From assembly GCF_002878395.1 (NCBI RefSeq), contig NC_061114.1, positions 140,699,579 to 140,763,578 on the forward strand: a stretch of DNA of 64,000 nucleotides, in the 5' to 3' direction. The translations under genes were made by a program, and so were the position numbers. The stretch is from Capsicum annuum (lineage: Eukaryota > Streptophyta > Magnoliopsida > Solanales > Solanaceae). Under the pieces are notes generated by a model. The model was not told the DNA's origin. It searched no databases and saw only the letters and a list, made by a program, of their open reading frames with translations. Shown in pieces: positions 1 to 12,315 of the stretch (the stretch's first letter is position 1; each line of letters starts with the position of its first letter).

Positions 1-559
1 AGAAAACCTGGAAATAAGCTCTAACACCACCATGCATAAACAAATGAATGAATACGAGATAATAAAATAAATATCATACCATTATATCAACAAAATTGGT
101 CCTATAAGCCAATAAGTGCAGAAAAGTAAATAACCTAATGCAAACCCCCATATTCCTAGATGGTACAATTAAGGAACTGAGTAACCAAATAACCTTCAGT
201 TATAAATTTTCATAACATAATGCTCGAACCTATATGAACCATATTATTTCATACAAAATTCCCAATCCCAGACTTGAATTGTAACTCAATAGTATCATTA
301 TCATTATCCTCATTATCGGACTTGAACGAAAACTTATATTATTAAGATCTTTATCAACTACCAAACTCAAAATAGAACTCATTTTTAAATCGTATCAATG
401 AATCATATAAACAAGCCATGTCAATAAACTAACTAAATAGATTATACCAATACCACATCTATTAAGTCATTCAATTAACCATGCCCATAATCTATGTTAA
501 TAATCATAATCATAAGTTATTCAATAGTTGTATCCATAAACTATGAATTATATCTATAA

Positions 560-960
560 GCCCTTAACCATTTCTATAAGTCATATCATATATATAATCC
601 ATATCATATCTATAAGCCTTATCATATCAATAAGTCATAACATATCTATAAGCCAAATCAAATATGTAAGACATATCATAGTATATGTCATATCATATAT
701 AAGTCATAGCATATCATTAAGCCATAAGATATATATGAGACATATCAAATCTATAATCCATATCATATAATATCTATAAGACATATCTTATCTATGAGCC
801 ATACATATCTATAAGTCATTAACAGTTAATCACGTCAATATCTATATCATTAAGCATATAGATAGACCATATTTTCATTCATATCTGGAAGTCACACCAA
901 TAATCATGTAAATATAAGCCATATCATACCCATAAACTATATAATTAATAACATGTATAA
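560..960. repeat. Degenerate short tandem array (catatc/tctataagcc words)
   Basis: Words such as TCATATCTATAAGCC recur about every 18-22 bases with substitutions and small indels. The 75-codon open frame here is a by-product of the repeat: it reads as I/S/H-rich low-complexity peptide. Arrays of other words sit at the comparable place in the LTRs of N and F. Confidence 0.75.
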
Positions 961-1289
961 GCAATATCATTAGCAATATCCAAAATTAGCATCAGTCTTC
1001 TAATCCCAACTAACATACTCAATAAATATATTCAATCATCTAAAATATAAAAAAAACCATTAATTAGAGTATATCATGTGTAACTAAGTCAACAAGGCTA
1101 ACATATCTCTTAACCTAAGGTGGGCTGGAGGGGTCCACTCTAATAAAAAAATCCAATTTAGGAAACTTCTACCCCAGACTAGACTAAGGTATCTAAGATA
1201 ATTTCTAGATATCAAGTATGCCCTAAATATCCCCAAGGTTGTAATCCTTCAAAAACATGAGAAACGAAGGTAATCCTACCTAAAATAAT

Positions 1290-1410
1290 AGCAACTAAGG
1301 CAATTTCCCTTAACTTAAGCAAGTAAGGGAAATTCTTCCCTCAACATGCATGACTGAGGAAATTTCACCTATCTTCAATAACTAAGGCATTTTCATTCTA
1401 AGAAAGAACC
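1290..1410. repeat. Degenerate direct repeat, three or so units
   Basis: Variants of CTAAGGCAATTTCCC appear at about 1296, 1352 (CTGAGGAAATTTCACC) and 1382 (CTAAGGCATTTTCATT). They are separated by diverged spacer that includes an inverted variant (AAGGGAAATTCTTCCC). The function is unknown. Confidence 0.45.
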
Positions 1411-2104
1411 ATAAAGCTTAATTTACCTAAGACATGAATAACTATGCTAATTACTGCAAGTTTATGGTTTCACAATAGCCTAAATGGTCCTACTAAACGA
1501 AATATTCTCATTCATACTTCCAACATATATATCCAACCCCATATCTAGTAAAATATCATTATCACATTACAATATATCTCATTATATAAATAAGGTAAAC
1601 CTAACCTTCCTGGATGCCGAAAAAAGCCTAAAGAATTTTCAAAATAATCAATTTCCCCTACTAAGAAGTTTTCACAAGGTGCCACACTATTAAAATCAAA
1701 ATCTACTCGTATATACAAAAATAATGATTTGCATATTGAACTATTATGCTTTGGGTCCAAAATTATGTAAAGATCCCATATGGGGCCCATTATAAAATTT
1801 CACAGTCGAAACCATCACAATGTCCCTCTATGTTCAAGGAACATTTACCCTCAAAATTAGTGGATTTTGAGCTATAATAGTGCCAAGATTAAGTCACTAA
1901 TCTTTTAGGCAATTTTTATGAGAATGGAGAATTTTATGCATTACATTAACTGAAGCTTACCACAAATTATATGAAAAATCGCGTAAATAAACTTTTTCCA
2001 TGCTCCAAGAACATCGATAAATGTTTCTCCAAAGTTTCCACAGTATTTAGGGTTTTAGTCTCTTAAGAATGGGACAAGAATGGATAAAATTGGGCTAAGT
2101 GGGG

Positions 2105-2112
2105 TATTTATA
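2105..2112 (-). promoter_or_regulatory. TATA box of LTR block (i)
   Basis: On the minus strand this reads TATAAATA inside GGGTATAAATACCCC. It lies directly downstream, in the minus sense, of the 2128-2375 word cluster, as the TATA boxes of A do relative to their clusters. No transcript evidence is available. Confidence 0.6.
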
Positions 2113-2127
2113 CCCTTCTTAGGCATG

Positions 2128-2375
2128 CAGATGCTGCTAAAGTGGACACTGGGCTACTTTAGCGGTCATTGCTAAAGCGCCTAGTACCATTAAAATGGTA
2201 TCTTTCCCTATAAGCTAGGATAAAAAATTGGACCATGGGCCACTTTAGAGCTAGCCGTTAAAGCGCTGATGTGCCGCAAAAGCAGTACCAGTTGGATGAG
2301 CTTTGGCTAATAAAGTTCCCAAAGCGCAGCTAAACAGCCCTCGGCTAAAGTGCCAAAAGGGCCGCTTTAGTGGTC
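2128..2375. repeat. U3 cluster of inverted words (gctaaagcg / cgctttagc)
   Basis: Both orientations of a short word recur irregularly: GCTAAAGTGG, CTACTTTAGCGG, GCTAAAGCGCC, GTTAAAGCGC, CGGCTAAAGTG, CCGCTTTAGTGG. The stretch is more G+C-rich than its surroundings. Its place just upstream of the minus-strand TATA box suggests an LTR U3 regulatory array. Confidence 0.55.
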
Positions 2376-2440
2376 GCAACAGATATCAGGCACCAACTGG
2401 AGACTTGTAATTTTTTTAAGTCTCCACTAACACCTCGAGA

Positions 2441-2690
2441 TTGATCAAAAAAAATTGAGTCTCGGCCAACTCCTTAATGTTCAACTCAATATTGCACTCC
2501 ATACAATGCAAACAACTACGATAAGAACTCAGACTATAGTCTGTTGGCTTAAGAACTTTAGTATTTGTATTAACATGTGGTACTCAGTAGGCAACTACCG
2601 ACTGAGTCCTAAATATAAAGAAAATATAAATAAGATGCAAGTAGTAAGGCAAATTAAAACCAAATATCCTATAAGCTAACATAATAAACT
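2441..2690. other. Unassigned AT-rich spacer between LTR-like blocks
   Basis: The short open frame at 2455-2679 has no recognisable domain. No primer binding site, polypurine tract or terminal LTR motif could be recognised. Confidence 0.4.
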
Positions 2691-3459
2691 AGGGAGGAAA
2701 TTATAAGAAGCTACTTTATTCTAGTCGTACTTAGGCACCAAGAACTATATAATATATCACTGGCCAATATACAAACAAAGGATAGAAGAGGGATATATAG
2801 TAGTATAAAAGTCTATAGAATGGATATAAGACATGAACAAGCAAAATTAGATAGGGATATACAACAATACTATAGCTAGAAATATGTATATGCATATAGG
2901 TGTACAAGACTAACTCAAAGTGTACAATCTAAGGTAGTCAATCTAGCATATCAAAAAATCCTAATCAAGTAGGAAACTAATGCTGGCATAAACATGGTCC
3001 TTAATCCAAATGTCTATACATGAGATAATTATCCATAAATTACCGTAAGAGAAAGGAATCAAAACCATACCTCAAAATAATTGGCTAGTCCAGACAAACA
3101 ATACCTAAATTGGGCCCCATAACTTAGAAGGCTCAATCAACACATAGTACACAACAAATAACACTCATAACCTATCCATATGAAACCCCTCATAAGGCTG
3201 ATAGATATAGGTCCCTAATAATATATTGGTTATAGGTAATGCATATACAAGTATGAAAACAAGGTAAATCCATAATGCCACAACCGATCCAAGTTCCAAA
3301 AAGTAACCCAGTGTATACACCTTCTCTAACTCAATGACTTGCAAAGTTATCATCTACAACAACCTCTCTTCTTTAGAATGATGGCTTATGGATGAAGGGG
3401 CCCCTAAGGGGTCCAGGAGTACCCATATACCCTGACTTGATCCCAATCCATAATTTCTA

Positions 3460-3482
3460 ATCATCATCATCATCATCATCAT
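3460..3482. repeat. Trinucleotide microsatellite (TCA)n
   Basis: About seven uninterrupted TCA units lie inside LTR block (ii). Confidence 0.9.
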
Positions 3483-4827
3483 TCTACTCTATACAATACT
3501 CAATAGATGTATATAATAAATGTGTGGACTTGAATCATGGCTAGAAGATTATAAGTTTGAAAATTCATTACCCGAGGTAAGATCCAAGACTAAATTATTA
3601 TAAAAGTGTAAAAAGGGTTGGACTTTCTCTCTTGACCAAAGTAAATAGTAGTGGCTAAAATATGGACAAAAATCTATCTCGATCAAATCCCTAAAACATT
3701 ATTTTTGGTGTCAAAAGCTCATAAATCATCCAAGAAGGTGGTATGATTCCCGTTATAAAAGATTCTACTTTAAAATTTAAGTGGGAATAAATCCCTTTTT
3801 GGGAAAACAATAGTAAAACCATGTTTTTTGTTGGACTCATACCATTAAGTGAAAATGAATTTATCGAATCTATGCATGCCATCATGAGTATCAAAACAAT
3901 ACAATTATAAGCCTCCAAATATCCATAAATTATGGCTATGTCCTTTATAAGGATAAATCACTCACCTAGAGTCTAACTAATATCGTAATCAACGCCTAAG
4001 GTCTAATAATATACGTATACAATATAACCACAAAGCCATAATTTTAGAAAACATGCTAATCCATCGACTAAAGTATTAAACTTTATACTAAAGGGGTCTT
4101 AACTTCAACTAGGGATAACATGCTAGTAACCTAGGGTAACAGAATCCAATAGGCATGATACGTATTTCATCTTAAGTGTTGATTTACCCTTCTATCCCCT
4201 AAACTTATACTTTAGGCTAAGTCATGGTTTTCCACCCATATTCACACCCTAAAATTCTTTCCTTACATATAATATATATAATACTTTGTCTCGTGAAGAA
4301 GAGTATCTAGAAAACTACCTCGATGATGAACCACAAGTCCTTAAATCACCCATAAATTGTCCGTCTTTGCTCCACAATACTGAAAAGTTGTTACAGTATC
4401 AAAATAGTAATCCACACATCATAAGGAGTTCAACGAGACCTCAATTGCTAAATAAAGGGCTGGTTGAAATTCAGGTCAAGAATGGGCCCTCGAAGCCTGT
4501 AAACAAAATCCAACAATGAATTCATCATGAGGTCCCTCAAAGGACAAGTACTTTGTACTCAAAAGTTGAGCACAAATGGTTCATGAATTGGGTCCCAAAT
4601 CATCCCCTAAAGTTGAGGGATTTAAATATCTAATTTATAAGAATTTACCATGACATAGGATGGAAATTGATGGGAAAATTAATGAAAAATTACTTATGAA
4701 ATGTTAGGCTAGCTTACCTTAGCTTCAACAAATGATTTCCTACTTTTCTTCTCCTTAAGCTCTCAAAATGATGTGAAAATGGCGATGGAAATCTGTTGAA
4801 GAATAGGGATTTATCCATCCCCAGGTG

Positions 4828-5030
4828 CAGGTAAGCTCAAGCGGTCTAGAACCAAGTGTGGGTAATACTAAAAAGGTTACCCTAGTGATAAAGCAGGGTT
4901 CGCTTAAGTAGCCTCCATGCCTCTAAAATGGGAAGTAGCCAAATGGCCAAGGATACTTAAGTGGATCATTGGTGCTAAAGAGTTGGCCGATAAAGTGGCT
5001 CCATGAGCACTAAAGCGATCTTATCAAATA
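4828..5030. repeat. U3 word cluster of block (ii)
   Basis: Words such as GCTCAAGCGG, GATAAAGCAGG, CGCTTAAGTAG, GCTAAAGAG, GATAAAGTGG and CTAAAGCGATC recur. It belongs to the same class as the 2128-2375 cluster but is more eroded. Confidence 0.45.
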
Positions 5031-5541
5031 AGAGATATCAGATTTCATTAATTCCAAAAATGGAATTTAATTGGGTGCTTAGGATTTATTTGAAACCCCA
5101 TATGTGTAAACAAACTATGCTACCATACCAAATTTGACATTCCAAGTTCAATGGAACCAACAGAACTTTTATCTGAGAACATTCTACTAAATGTGGGGCC
5201 AAAACCTATAGTTTCATTTTTTAATCCACCTAATAGCCCAAAATGTGTGTAGATGCCTAGGGACATAAAACAAAGGTCCCTCCGCCTAAAATTAATGTTT
5301 CAGAGTTGGTGGAACTATCAGAATTCTCAACCGAGGTCATATACTAGGAGTTTTTTCTTGATATCAATTCCTAAATAGTGAATGCTCCAAAATACGGAAA
5401 TGAGCCTTAAGCCCAAATGAATTGTCCGATAACCTAACGAACAGTTCCAACAAGTCCTAAATGACTTGTACCCATTGTAGGAAGGCTCAAAATGCTGAAA
5501 ATGCACGCAAAAAAAAGGAAATAACCTAGAGGGTCATTACA

Positions 5542-6407
5542 CATGAACACCGACCATGTAACTTTACCTCAAGTTATGAAACTTATCCTTGTTCAAAACC
5601 ATAATAAAATTCAGTTAAGTGAATTTCAAAATGATAACAACTTAAGTCAAGAACATGACTACTTAGCATGAATTCAAGTCAACAAACCATGAATTAACAA
5701 CGATATGCTAAATTCTCAAATACATGAGTAGATAGACAAATAAAATGTTATGCCAATTATTTATTGTTTAGCATGGAGCACTTACAGATCTATTCTAACA
5801 ATAATAATGATAATGATAATAATAAATCTCAATTTAATCAAGGAATCGATATAATAAGTCAACACATAAATTGGTTCACTGAATAAACTATCACATTCAC
5901 CTATACCTTGTACACATGCTAAGAATCTTATAATAGCCCACTAACCATAAACTGCAGGAGAAGATCTCTTGTCCATGTACCAAATCCCAGACATATTATG
6001 CTTGCCAACCGTATATCACAAATTCTTGTGAAGATGTCCCAGTATAGGTGCATCCCATAATAATCATTAAGATATCACAATAATCTCAAACACAATGAAA
6101 ACAACAACTTTATTTTTACATTCATCAAATTATTTAGTACAACCTCATTATATGTGATTAACACATAAGATATCAATTAACCATTTACCTTCATTGAACA
6201 TACACTGTAAAAAGCATATGAAGAAATAGTTAACATGCACACATAAATCAAAATGGGTTTAACTATATTAAACCATTATCCACCATAATACAAGCCCCAC
6301 AATGTTCTAATGAACTTAATACTTTCCTTTTCATGCAACCTCAACTTTATTATGATCTAAAATATAAATACAATACAATCAATCAAATGACCTAACAATA
6401 TCAAAAG
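5542..6407 (-). repeat. Element C, downstream LTR, first fragment
   Basis: Bases 5542-5890 match 37416-37740, part of C's other LTR. Shared blocks include TTTACCTCAAGTTATGA and TCAAATACATGAGTAGATA, in the same order and spacing. The fragment is cut on the left by LTR block (ii) and on the right by Cop. The stretch 5890-6407 has no partner because the matching part of the other LTR was interrupted by D. It contains no gene. Confidence 0.65.
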
Positions 6408-6509
6408 TGTTAGTCTCCTAAGTCTATGTTTTAATAATGAAAAACTAACAAGTGTATCTTGGCAGGATATTAAAGACTGATAATATTACAAGGATAAAGA
6501 AAGTCGGCT

Positions 6510-6665
6510 TCAGGAATAGAAGGATATCAGGAATAGAAGGACATTAATTCACGATCCACAGTATCCAAGTAAATCAATCACAAGCTCCAGGAATGGAAGG
6601 ACATCAAGAATAGAAGGAAATCAAGTCATGATCCATGATATCCAAGTAAATCTATCACAATGAGA
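6510..6665 (+). repeat. Two-unit direct repeat in Cop LTR U3
   Basis: A unit of about 75-80 bp, opening with GGAATAGAAGGACAT or GGAATGGAAGGACAT and closing with TATCCAAGTAAAT, occurs twice upstream of the TATA box. The 3' LTR keeps the same two units at about 12426-12545. Duplicated U3 segments of this kind act as enhancers in other copia elements; here that role is inference. Confidence 0.7.
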
Positions 6666-6940
6666 ACAAATGAAAAGAGAATCTCATCCCCAAAAGTCAC
6701 CAAAAATTAGATGAAACATGATTAAGTAAAAGAATAAAAAGGTCACAAGGACATTTAAAAAGGTATCAAACTCTACGAGACAAAAAGAAACAATAGATCA
6801 TGATCATATCTGATATGGATGTGCTAATAGCCGTAAATGGACATATGATATGACTATGTTCCTCAATCAAGGAGTCAATTTAAATCCTTGATTTAGAAGA
6901 AATCTCTTGGGTTTTCTTATGAAAAGTAGGTGCTGAAGAC

Positions 6941-6948
6941 TATAAAAG
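6941..6948 (+). promoter_or_regulatory. TATA box of Cop 5' LTR
   Basis: GACTATAAAAGAGGAAG matches the corresponding site in the 3' LTR (12839-12846, GACTATAAAAGAGAAAG). Conservation between two diverged LTRs supports it as the promoter core. Confidence 0.75.
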
Positions 6949-7379
6949 AGGAAGTCTAAAGATGGACACGGGTCACAAAACTTCAAAGAAGAATATCAAA
7001 GTGTCTCAATCTTAGGCTCACAAGGCTTTTTAACTTTTACTTTAAAATTGTTATATAAACAGTAGGATCTAGTTAACTTTATAACATCAACTGAAGCTAT
7101 TTCGTAAGATCCAAAGAGTAAAACTTATTTCTCATCATTGTACTCAAAGCGAGTATTAAAAGATCTTAGGAAATATTGAGACCCAAGGGGACTAGAAGTA
7201 GGAACCACATTGGTGTTTCGAACCAAGGTGTCTTTACTTTATGTTTGATTAATTATTTTCTTAATTATTTTAAAGCTAATTTATCTTATGAAGTGTATAG
7301 ATATGCAGATTAGTCGACTGTGAAGAGTCAGTAGTCGAATAACAAAAAAATTTTAATTCACCCCCTCTTGAATGTCAAT

Positions 7380-7391
7380 TGGTATCTGAGC
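7380..7391 (+). promoter_or_regulatory. Cop primer binding site (initiator tRNA-Met type)
   Basis: TGGTATCTGAGC lies two bases after the 5' LTR end. It differs by one base from TGGTATCAGAGC, the complement of the initiator tRNA-Met 3' end used by many plant LTR elements. Confidence 0.85.
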
Positions 7392-7439
7392 AGGTCTCAG
7401 CAATAGTGTTGCTTAAATGTAAGTGAGTAAATATCAAAT

Positions 7440-8960
7440 AAAAAAGTAAAAAATCCCCAATGCTCTTCTCTAAGATGACCACTCTTCCACAAGACCGCCA
7501 TACTTTAGTGGACAACATTACTCCTGCAGGAAAAATAGGTTCAGAATCATTGTCCTATAAAATGACTTCCAAGCATACGTTGTCATCAAGAAGGGTCCAA
7601 AGACGATTCTAGGACTTAAACAGAAGTCAAAGGACAAATAAATAGAATTCAGTAGTTCTAACGTAGAAGACCTTGAAATCTTTGAGGTCACCAAAAAACA
7701 ACAAGAGGTAATTCAAACCAATACATGTGCTATAAGTCTACTTCTTTATGCAGTGAGTGGATAAAAATATGACAAAATATCAACTTATGATACTGTAAAA
7801 TAAATATGGGACAAAATGAAGGTAACTTATGAAGGAACCTACAAAGTCAAGAAGTCAAAATTGCTGTCCTGGTCAATGAATAGGAGCTATTCAAAATGGA
7901 AGAGAATGAGGAAATTAAAACAATATTTTCCTGACTCAGTAAGATCGTATGAGAACTAAAATAACTGGGGATGATCTATCTACATAGCCCACAAGTTCAA
8001 AATCTAGTCTAAAGTCTCCCAAAAATTTGGGAAACCAAGGCTACTATTTTGGAAGATGGAGATCTTAACAACATGACATACGATGAACTATAATGTAAGC
8101 TCATTATATATAAATAAAATTATATAAATAGGTACCACAAAGAAGATAAGAAAAAAATAGTAGCCTTCAATGCTGCACCAACTGAAGAAATTGATATTTT
8201 GGAAGATGCTAATAGTGAAGAAAGGCTCTCATAAATTGTGGAGTAAGGTAAATCATGAGATACAGACAACAAATATCCCAAGGAGAAAAGAATAATGATT
8301 CCCCTTGAAACGATGATCGTTGTTACAACTGTGGAAGGCCTGGTCACTTTAAACAAAATAGCCCTAAGTTTAAAAGAAGATCATCCAAAAAAAGTCAAAA
8401 CCTTGGAGCTTGGAGTGATGAAGAAGAAATCAAAGAAGAAGTAGAAGCCGCCAATATGTGCTTTATGGCAATGGGTGAATCTAGCGAGATAAGAATACAT
8501 GATTATCACAACTGTAATATTCTTGAATCAAAGTTAGATTTGATAACTGACAAGATTAAAAAGGTTATAGATGGATATAACAGAAAGCCCGATTTAAGTG
8601 AAAACTTGAGAGGAGGAACAGAGAAGCCATCAAACAGAAATCAAAGCATGTAAAATTGAAATTGAATTGCTCTATGAAGATCTTGATGATGTAAAAATAA
8701 AGCTAAACAGTATTAAGAAAATTCACAGTCACAGTTTTGTAAGATCCAACTCTTTTCAAAACAAATCCAGTTCCTCATCAGAATCATTTAAATTAGCTAA
8801 GATCTCATTTTCTTTTTGAGGACATATCTATTTTATATGTGGATAGAGAAGACACAAATCATATAGCTACAGGAATAAGCATAAAATTTATGGGTTTGGA
8901 GGCCCAAAGGAAGCGCATCTAACCCGCATTGACCCAAGACATCTTGGGTACCTAAAAAAA
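7440..8960 (+). pseudogene. Cop gag remnant
   Basis: Gag would form the particle shell and bind element RNA. In sequence order I see DFQAYVVIKKGPK (about 7562-7600), then YDTVK and IWDKMKVTYEGT (about 7785-7840), both typical of SIRE-type gag. A zinc knuckle follows at 8321-8362 reading CYNCGRPGHFKQNS, in which the last cysteine of CX2CX4HX4C has become serine. The frame downstream opens with MCFMAMGESSEIR (8456 on), the usual post-knuckle segment. Several in-frame stops and frame changes make it non-functional, and no convincing start codon remains. Confidence 0.85.
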
Positions 8961-9009
8961 AAAATATCTTCTTATATTATAGGAATAGGTCCGCAAGATC
9001 TATAAGAAA

Positions 9010-10270
9010 GTAATATGGGTCATTGATAGCGAATATTCTAGACTTATAACCAAAAAGTAAGAAAATTTCACCACTCTAAATATAACATATGTGGGATCAG
9101 TAAGGTTCGGTGACAATGCTAAAGGCAACATCATCGGTGTTAGCTCGGTAAAACTCAAATAATCATGCCATTTTAAAGAAGTATATCTAGTAGATAACCT
9201 TAAACAAAATCTGCTCAGCATCAATCATCTCGGTGATGTCGATTTTGAGTACTCATCAAAGCCAAAAATTTCTCAATCAAACACAATAAAAGAGATATCT
9301 CTCTCATTGGTGAACAAGTTGATAATATTTATGTTTTAAATAGTCCCAATTTTACTACCTTAACTTGCCTCACTATACAAGCCAATGTTACTTTGTTGTG
9401 GCACAGAAAGATCGGGTATGTTAGTATGCATATCATTGAGATGTTGTCTAGACTCGAATTGGTGAAAGATCTGCCAAAACTTATGTTTGAAAACGATCAC
9501 ATCTATGATGCCTGTCAATTGGTTAAGCTAACCTAGACATCATTCAAAGTCAAAAAAATTATCTCCATTACCAAACCTCTTCAAACAATCCGCATAGATC
9601 TGTTTATCCCCACCAAAATTGCAAGCATCGGTGGAAAGAGATATATTTTTGTCATAGTTGATGAATATTCATGTTTTACTTGTATAATATTTCTTGCTCA
9701 TAAACATGAGCCTTTCATAAATTTTGATATTTTTTCTAGAAAGATATAGAGAGAAGCCAGACACCTCATCACTTACGTTCATAGTGATCATGGAGGAGAG
9801 TTTAAAAATAAGGCATTTAAGGAGTATTGTGCTCAAAACAGATACTCTCGGAACTTCTCTTCACTTTGGTCCCCTCAGCAAAATGGTATAATGGAGTGAA
9901 ATAATCAATTTGTCAAGGAAACTGCCTGGACAATATTGTTAGAAATTAATCTACCTAATTATTTCTGGGCAAAATCAGTAAGCACCGTATGTCACATCAT
10001 CAATTAGTGCCTAATCTGACCTATCCTAATGAAAACACCTTATGAACTGTGGATTGGAAAGAAGCCCAACATTTGTTATTTCAATCCTTTTGGCTGCAAA
10101 TGTTTTATTCGTAATAATGGTAAGAATAGATTGGGAAAATTTGATCAACAAAGTGATGAAGGTATTTTTCTTGGGTAATCTCTCACCAGTCATGCCTACA
10201 TGGTCTTTAATAAAAGAACTTTATGTTTTGAGGAATCTATGTATATTATATTTTATAAATCTAATCACTT
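9010..10270 (+). pseudogene. Cop protease and integrase remnant
   Basis: The protease site reads WVIDSEYSRLITK from 9016. The aspartate at 9025-9027 survives but the usual DSG has become DSE. The pre-integrase zinc region follows: LWHRKIGYVSMHIIEM (about 9398), with H and CXXC-type residues around DHIYDACQ. The integrase core keeps RIDLF (near 9596), then HSDHGGEFKNKAF (near 9781), and the glutamate of NGIME (near 9890), so the D-D-E positions are traceable. A stop follows that glutamate directly. The later GKKPN motif lies at about 10060. The product would cleave the polyprotein and insert element cDNA. Confidence 0.88.
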
Positions 10271-10559
10271 CCTTATGAGTTTGAGTGATGATGAAAAACA
10301 GGTGGGTAATCTGCGATCTGAAGAAAGTAATAGCACAATGTTTGAGCCATCACAAGACAAGTCAACTACACCCTTCCAAGAGTCAACTCCTAAAGTAGAA
10401 ACAGTAAAGACAAGTGTTCCAAGAGAATAAAAGCATGATATTGGTCATCCAAATGAACTCATCATCCAAAATCTAAAAGATAGAGTGCAAATAAGAGCAT
10501 CATTGAGGAAAGAAGTAGTTGTCGTCCTTTTTTCTCAAATTGAACCCAAGAAAAACTAT

Positions 10560-12043
10560 GAGGCCCTCAAAGATGAATCATGGATTAAAGCTATGAAGGA
10601 AGAACAGGATCAGTTTTAACTAAATTAAGTTTGGACTCTAGTTGAAAGACTAAGAAGCTGCTCATAATTCAAACCAGAAGGGTCTAAAGAAATAAATTAA
10701 ATTAAAAAGGTAAAGTTATGAGAAATAAAGCCAGAATTATAGCTCAAAGTTATGAGACTTTTGTCCCCTGGCAAAGCAAGAGTCAATACGAATTTTATTA
10801 GCTTTTACAGTGTTCAAATATTGTAAGTTATATAAATGGACGTAGAAAGTGCCTTCTTAAATGTCTTTATTCATGAAGAAGTTTTTGTAAAACAACCCCC
10901 AAGATTTGAAGATCCATTATATCCAAATCATATTTTCAAATTATGAAAAGAACTCTATGACCTCAAGCAAGCTCCAAAAGCTTGGTCTGAGAGATTGAGT
11001 ACTTTTTTACTAAATAACAATTTTCAAAGGGTAAAATTGATACAATTTTATTCGGACAAAAACATGATTCAAATTTTCTCATTGTGAAAATTTATATTGA
11101 TGATATCATTTTTGGTAGTTCTAACATCTCTATGAGTGAGAATTTCACTAATTTGATGAAAGGAGAATTTGAAATAAGTCTTATGGGTGAGCTCACATTC
11201 TTTTTAGGATTACAAATCAAACAAAATCCCAAAGTCACTTTGATCAGTCAAGCCAAATACATGAAAGAACTCATCAAAAAGTTTGGTATGGAAAAATAAA
11301 AGGCCTCTGGAACACCAATGATCCTATACAAAAGCATTGACTCAGACTTGTCTAGAAAAGATATTGATGAAAGTTGTACCAGTGGATGATCGTATCTCTA
11401 CTCTAATTGACTGCAAGTCGACCAAACATTATGTTACGTATGTGTAGATGTTCTAGGTTCTAATCAACTCCCAAGGAGTCTCATCTAACTGCCTTCAGAT
11501 GAGTTATTCGATATCTAATAGGAACTCAAGACATTGGACTAGGGTATCCTCGCTCCTCATATTTTGATTTAATTGGTTATTCGAATGTTAATTTTGATGG
11601 AGATGAAAATGATAGAAAGATCACTAGTGGAGTATGCCAAATTATTGGAGATGCCCTTATCTCATAGAATTACAAGAAGAAGTAATTTTGTTGTTCTTTC
11701 AACTACTGAAGTTGAATACATCGTTGTCGAAAGTTGTGTTACTCAAATTTTATGGATTATCCATCAGCTTCTTTACTTTGACTTATCTTTTGAATCTGTT
11801 CCTATTATGTGTGCTATCACCAGGGCTATTAGCTTATCTAAGTATACTATGCATCATTCTTAGGCTAAACATATTGATATAAAGTATTATTTTATTCGAG
11901 ATCATATAGAGAATGGCAATTTTACTCTAAAATTTGTTGACTCTGAAAATCAACTAGCAGATATTATTACAAAACCCCTGCTAGAAGAAATATTTTGTTC
12001 CCTTATAAAAAGGCTTGGTATTCTTAGAATTAATTATTTTTAA
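10560..12043 (+). pseudogene. Cop reverse transcriptase and RNase H remnant
   Basis: RT begins near EEQDQF (10598) and continues with YMDVESAFLNVFIHEEVFVK (about 10835) and LYDLKQAPKAWSERL (about 10950). The catalytic box IYIDDIIFGSSN at 11090-11125 has both aspartates intact, followed by MGELTFFLGLQIKQ. RNase H is recognisable by VLSTTEVEYIV (about 11693), SCVTQILWI, HIDIKYYFIRDHI (about 11872) and a closing KRLGIL before the stop at about 12041. Stops at several points, and frame changes between 11300 and 11700, show it is dead. Confidence 0.9.
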
Positions 12044-12315
12044 GCCTTATTTTGAATAGTATTTTACCAAATTTTTGTTAAATAAAAAAATCATACAAAG
12101 GATTCTGTCACAACTTGTATAAATCCCTCATATACTTCCTGGCCATAGAGGTTGTAAAATGGTTTCACTTGTTTTACTCCTTGTTATACCTCTACTGGGG
12201 ACTACTTTATCTATATAGTGCTTGTGTGTTCTTTCTTTTTTATTATGTCAAAGGGAAAGAAAGCAGGAATATCTAAATTACCTGCCAGTCGGGGAAAGCA
12301 GAGTAAGTTAACTGA

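Larger units (their letters stand above)
1..2440 (-). repeat. Degenerate LTR-like block (i), minus orientation
   Basis: No protein-coding remnant is visible. The block has the same anatomy as the better-defined LTRs in this window when read on the minus strand: a cluster of short inverted words (2128-2375), then a perfect TATAAATA (2105-2112), then 1.2-1.6 kb further on an array of short degenerate tandem words (560-960). I found neither terminal TG..CA nor a primer binding site, and the left end runs off the window. Assignment to a Tekay-like LTR is inference from this anatomy alone. Confidence 0.5.
2690..5541 (-). repeat. Degenerate LTR-like block (ii), minus orientation
   Basis: The right end, GGGTCATTACA at 5531-5541, is a typical LTR terminus read on the minus strand (TGTAATGACCC). 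It abuts sequence of element C at 5542 cleanly. An inverted-word cluster lies at 4828-5030, followed in the minus sense by a weak TATA-like GGATAAATCC near 4807-4816. The left end at about 2690 is a guess from the usual 2.3-3.3 kb LTR length in this window. No coding remnant is seen; the open frame at 4286-4519 has no recognisable domain. Confidence 0.5.
6408..7377 (+). repeat. Cop 5' LTR
   Basis: It runs from TGTTAGTCTCC to GAATGTCA and pairs with 12316-13298. The first shared block is GTCTCCTAA followed by CTATGTTTTAATAATGA. It contains a TATA box at 6941-6948 and a two-unit direct repeat at about 6510-6665. Confidence 0.93.

Noticed and set aside
543..770. 75-codon frame, MNYIYKPL..
   Set aside because: It is translation of a degenerate tandem array; the peptide is repetitive I/S/H/Y only.
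4286..4519. 77-codon frame in LTR block (ii), charged peptide
   Set aside because: No family resemblance, no partner in other LTRs, and it lies in sequence with LTR anatomy.
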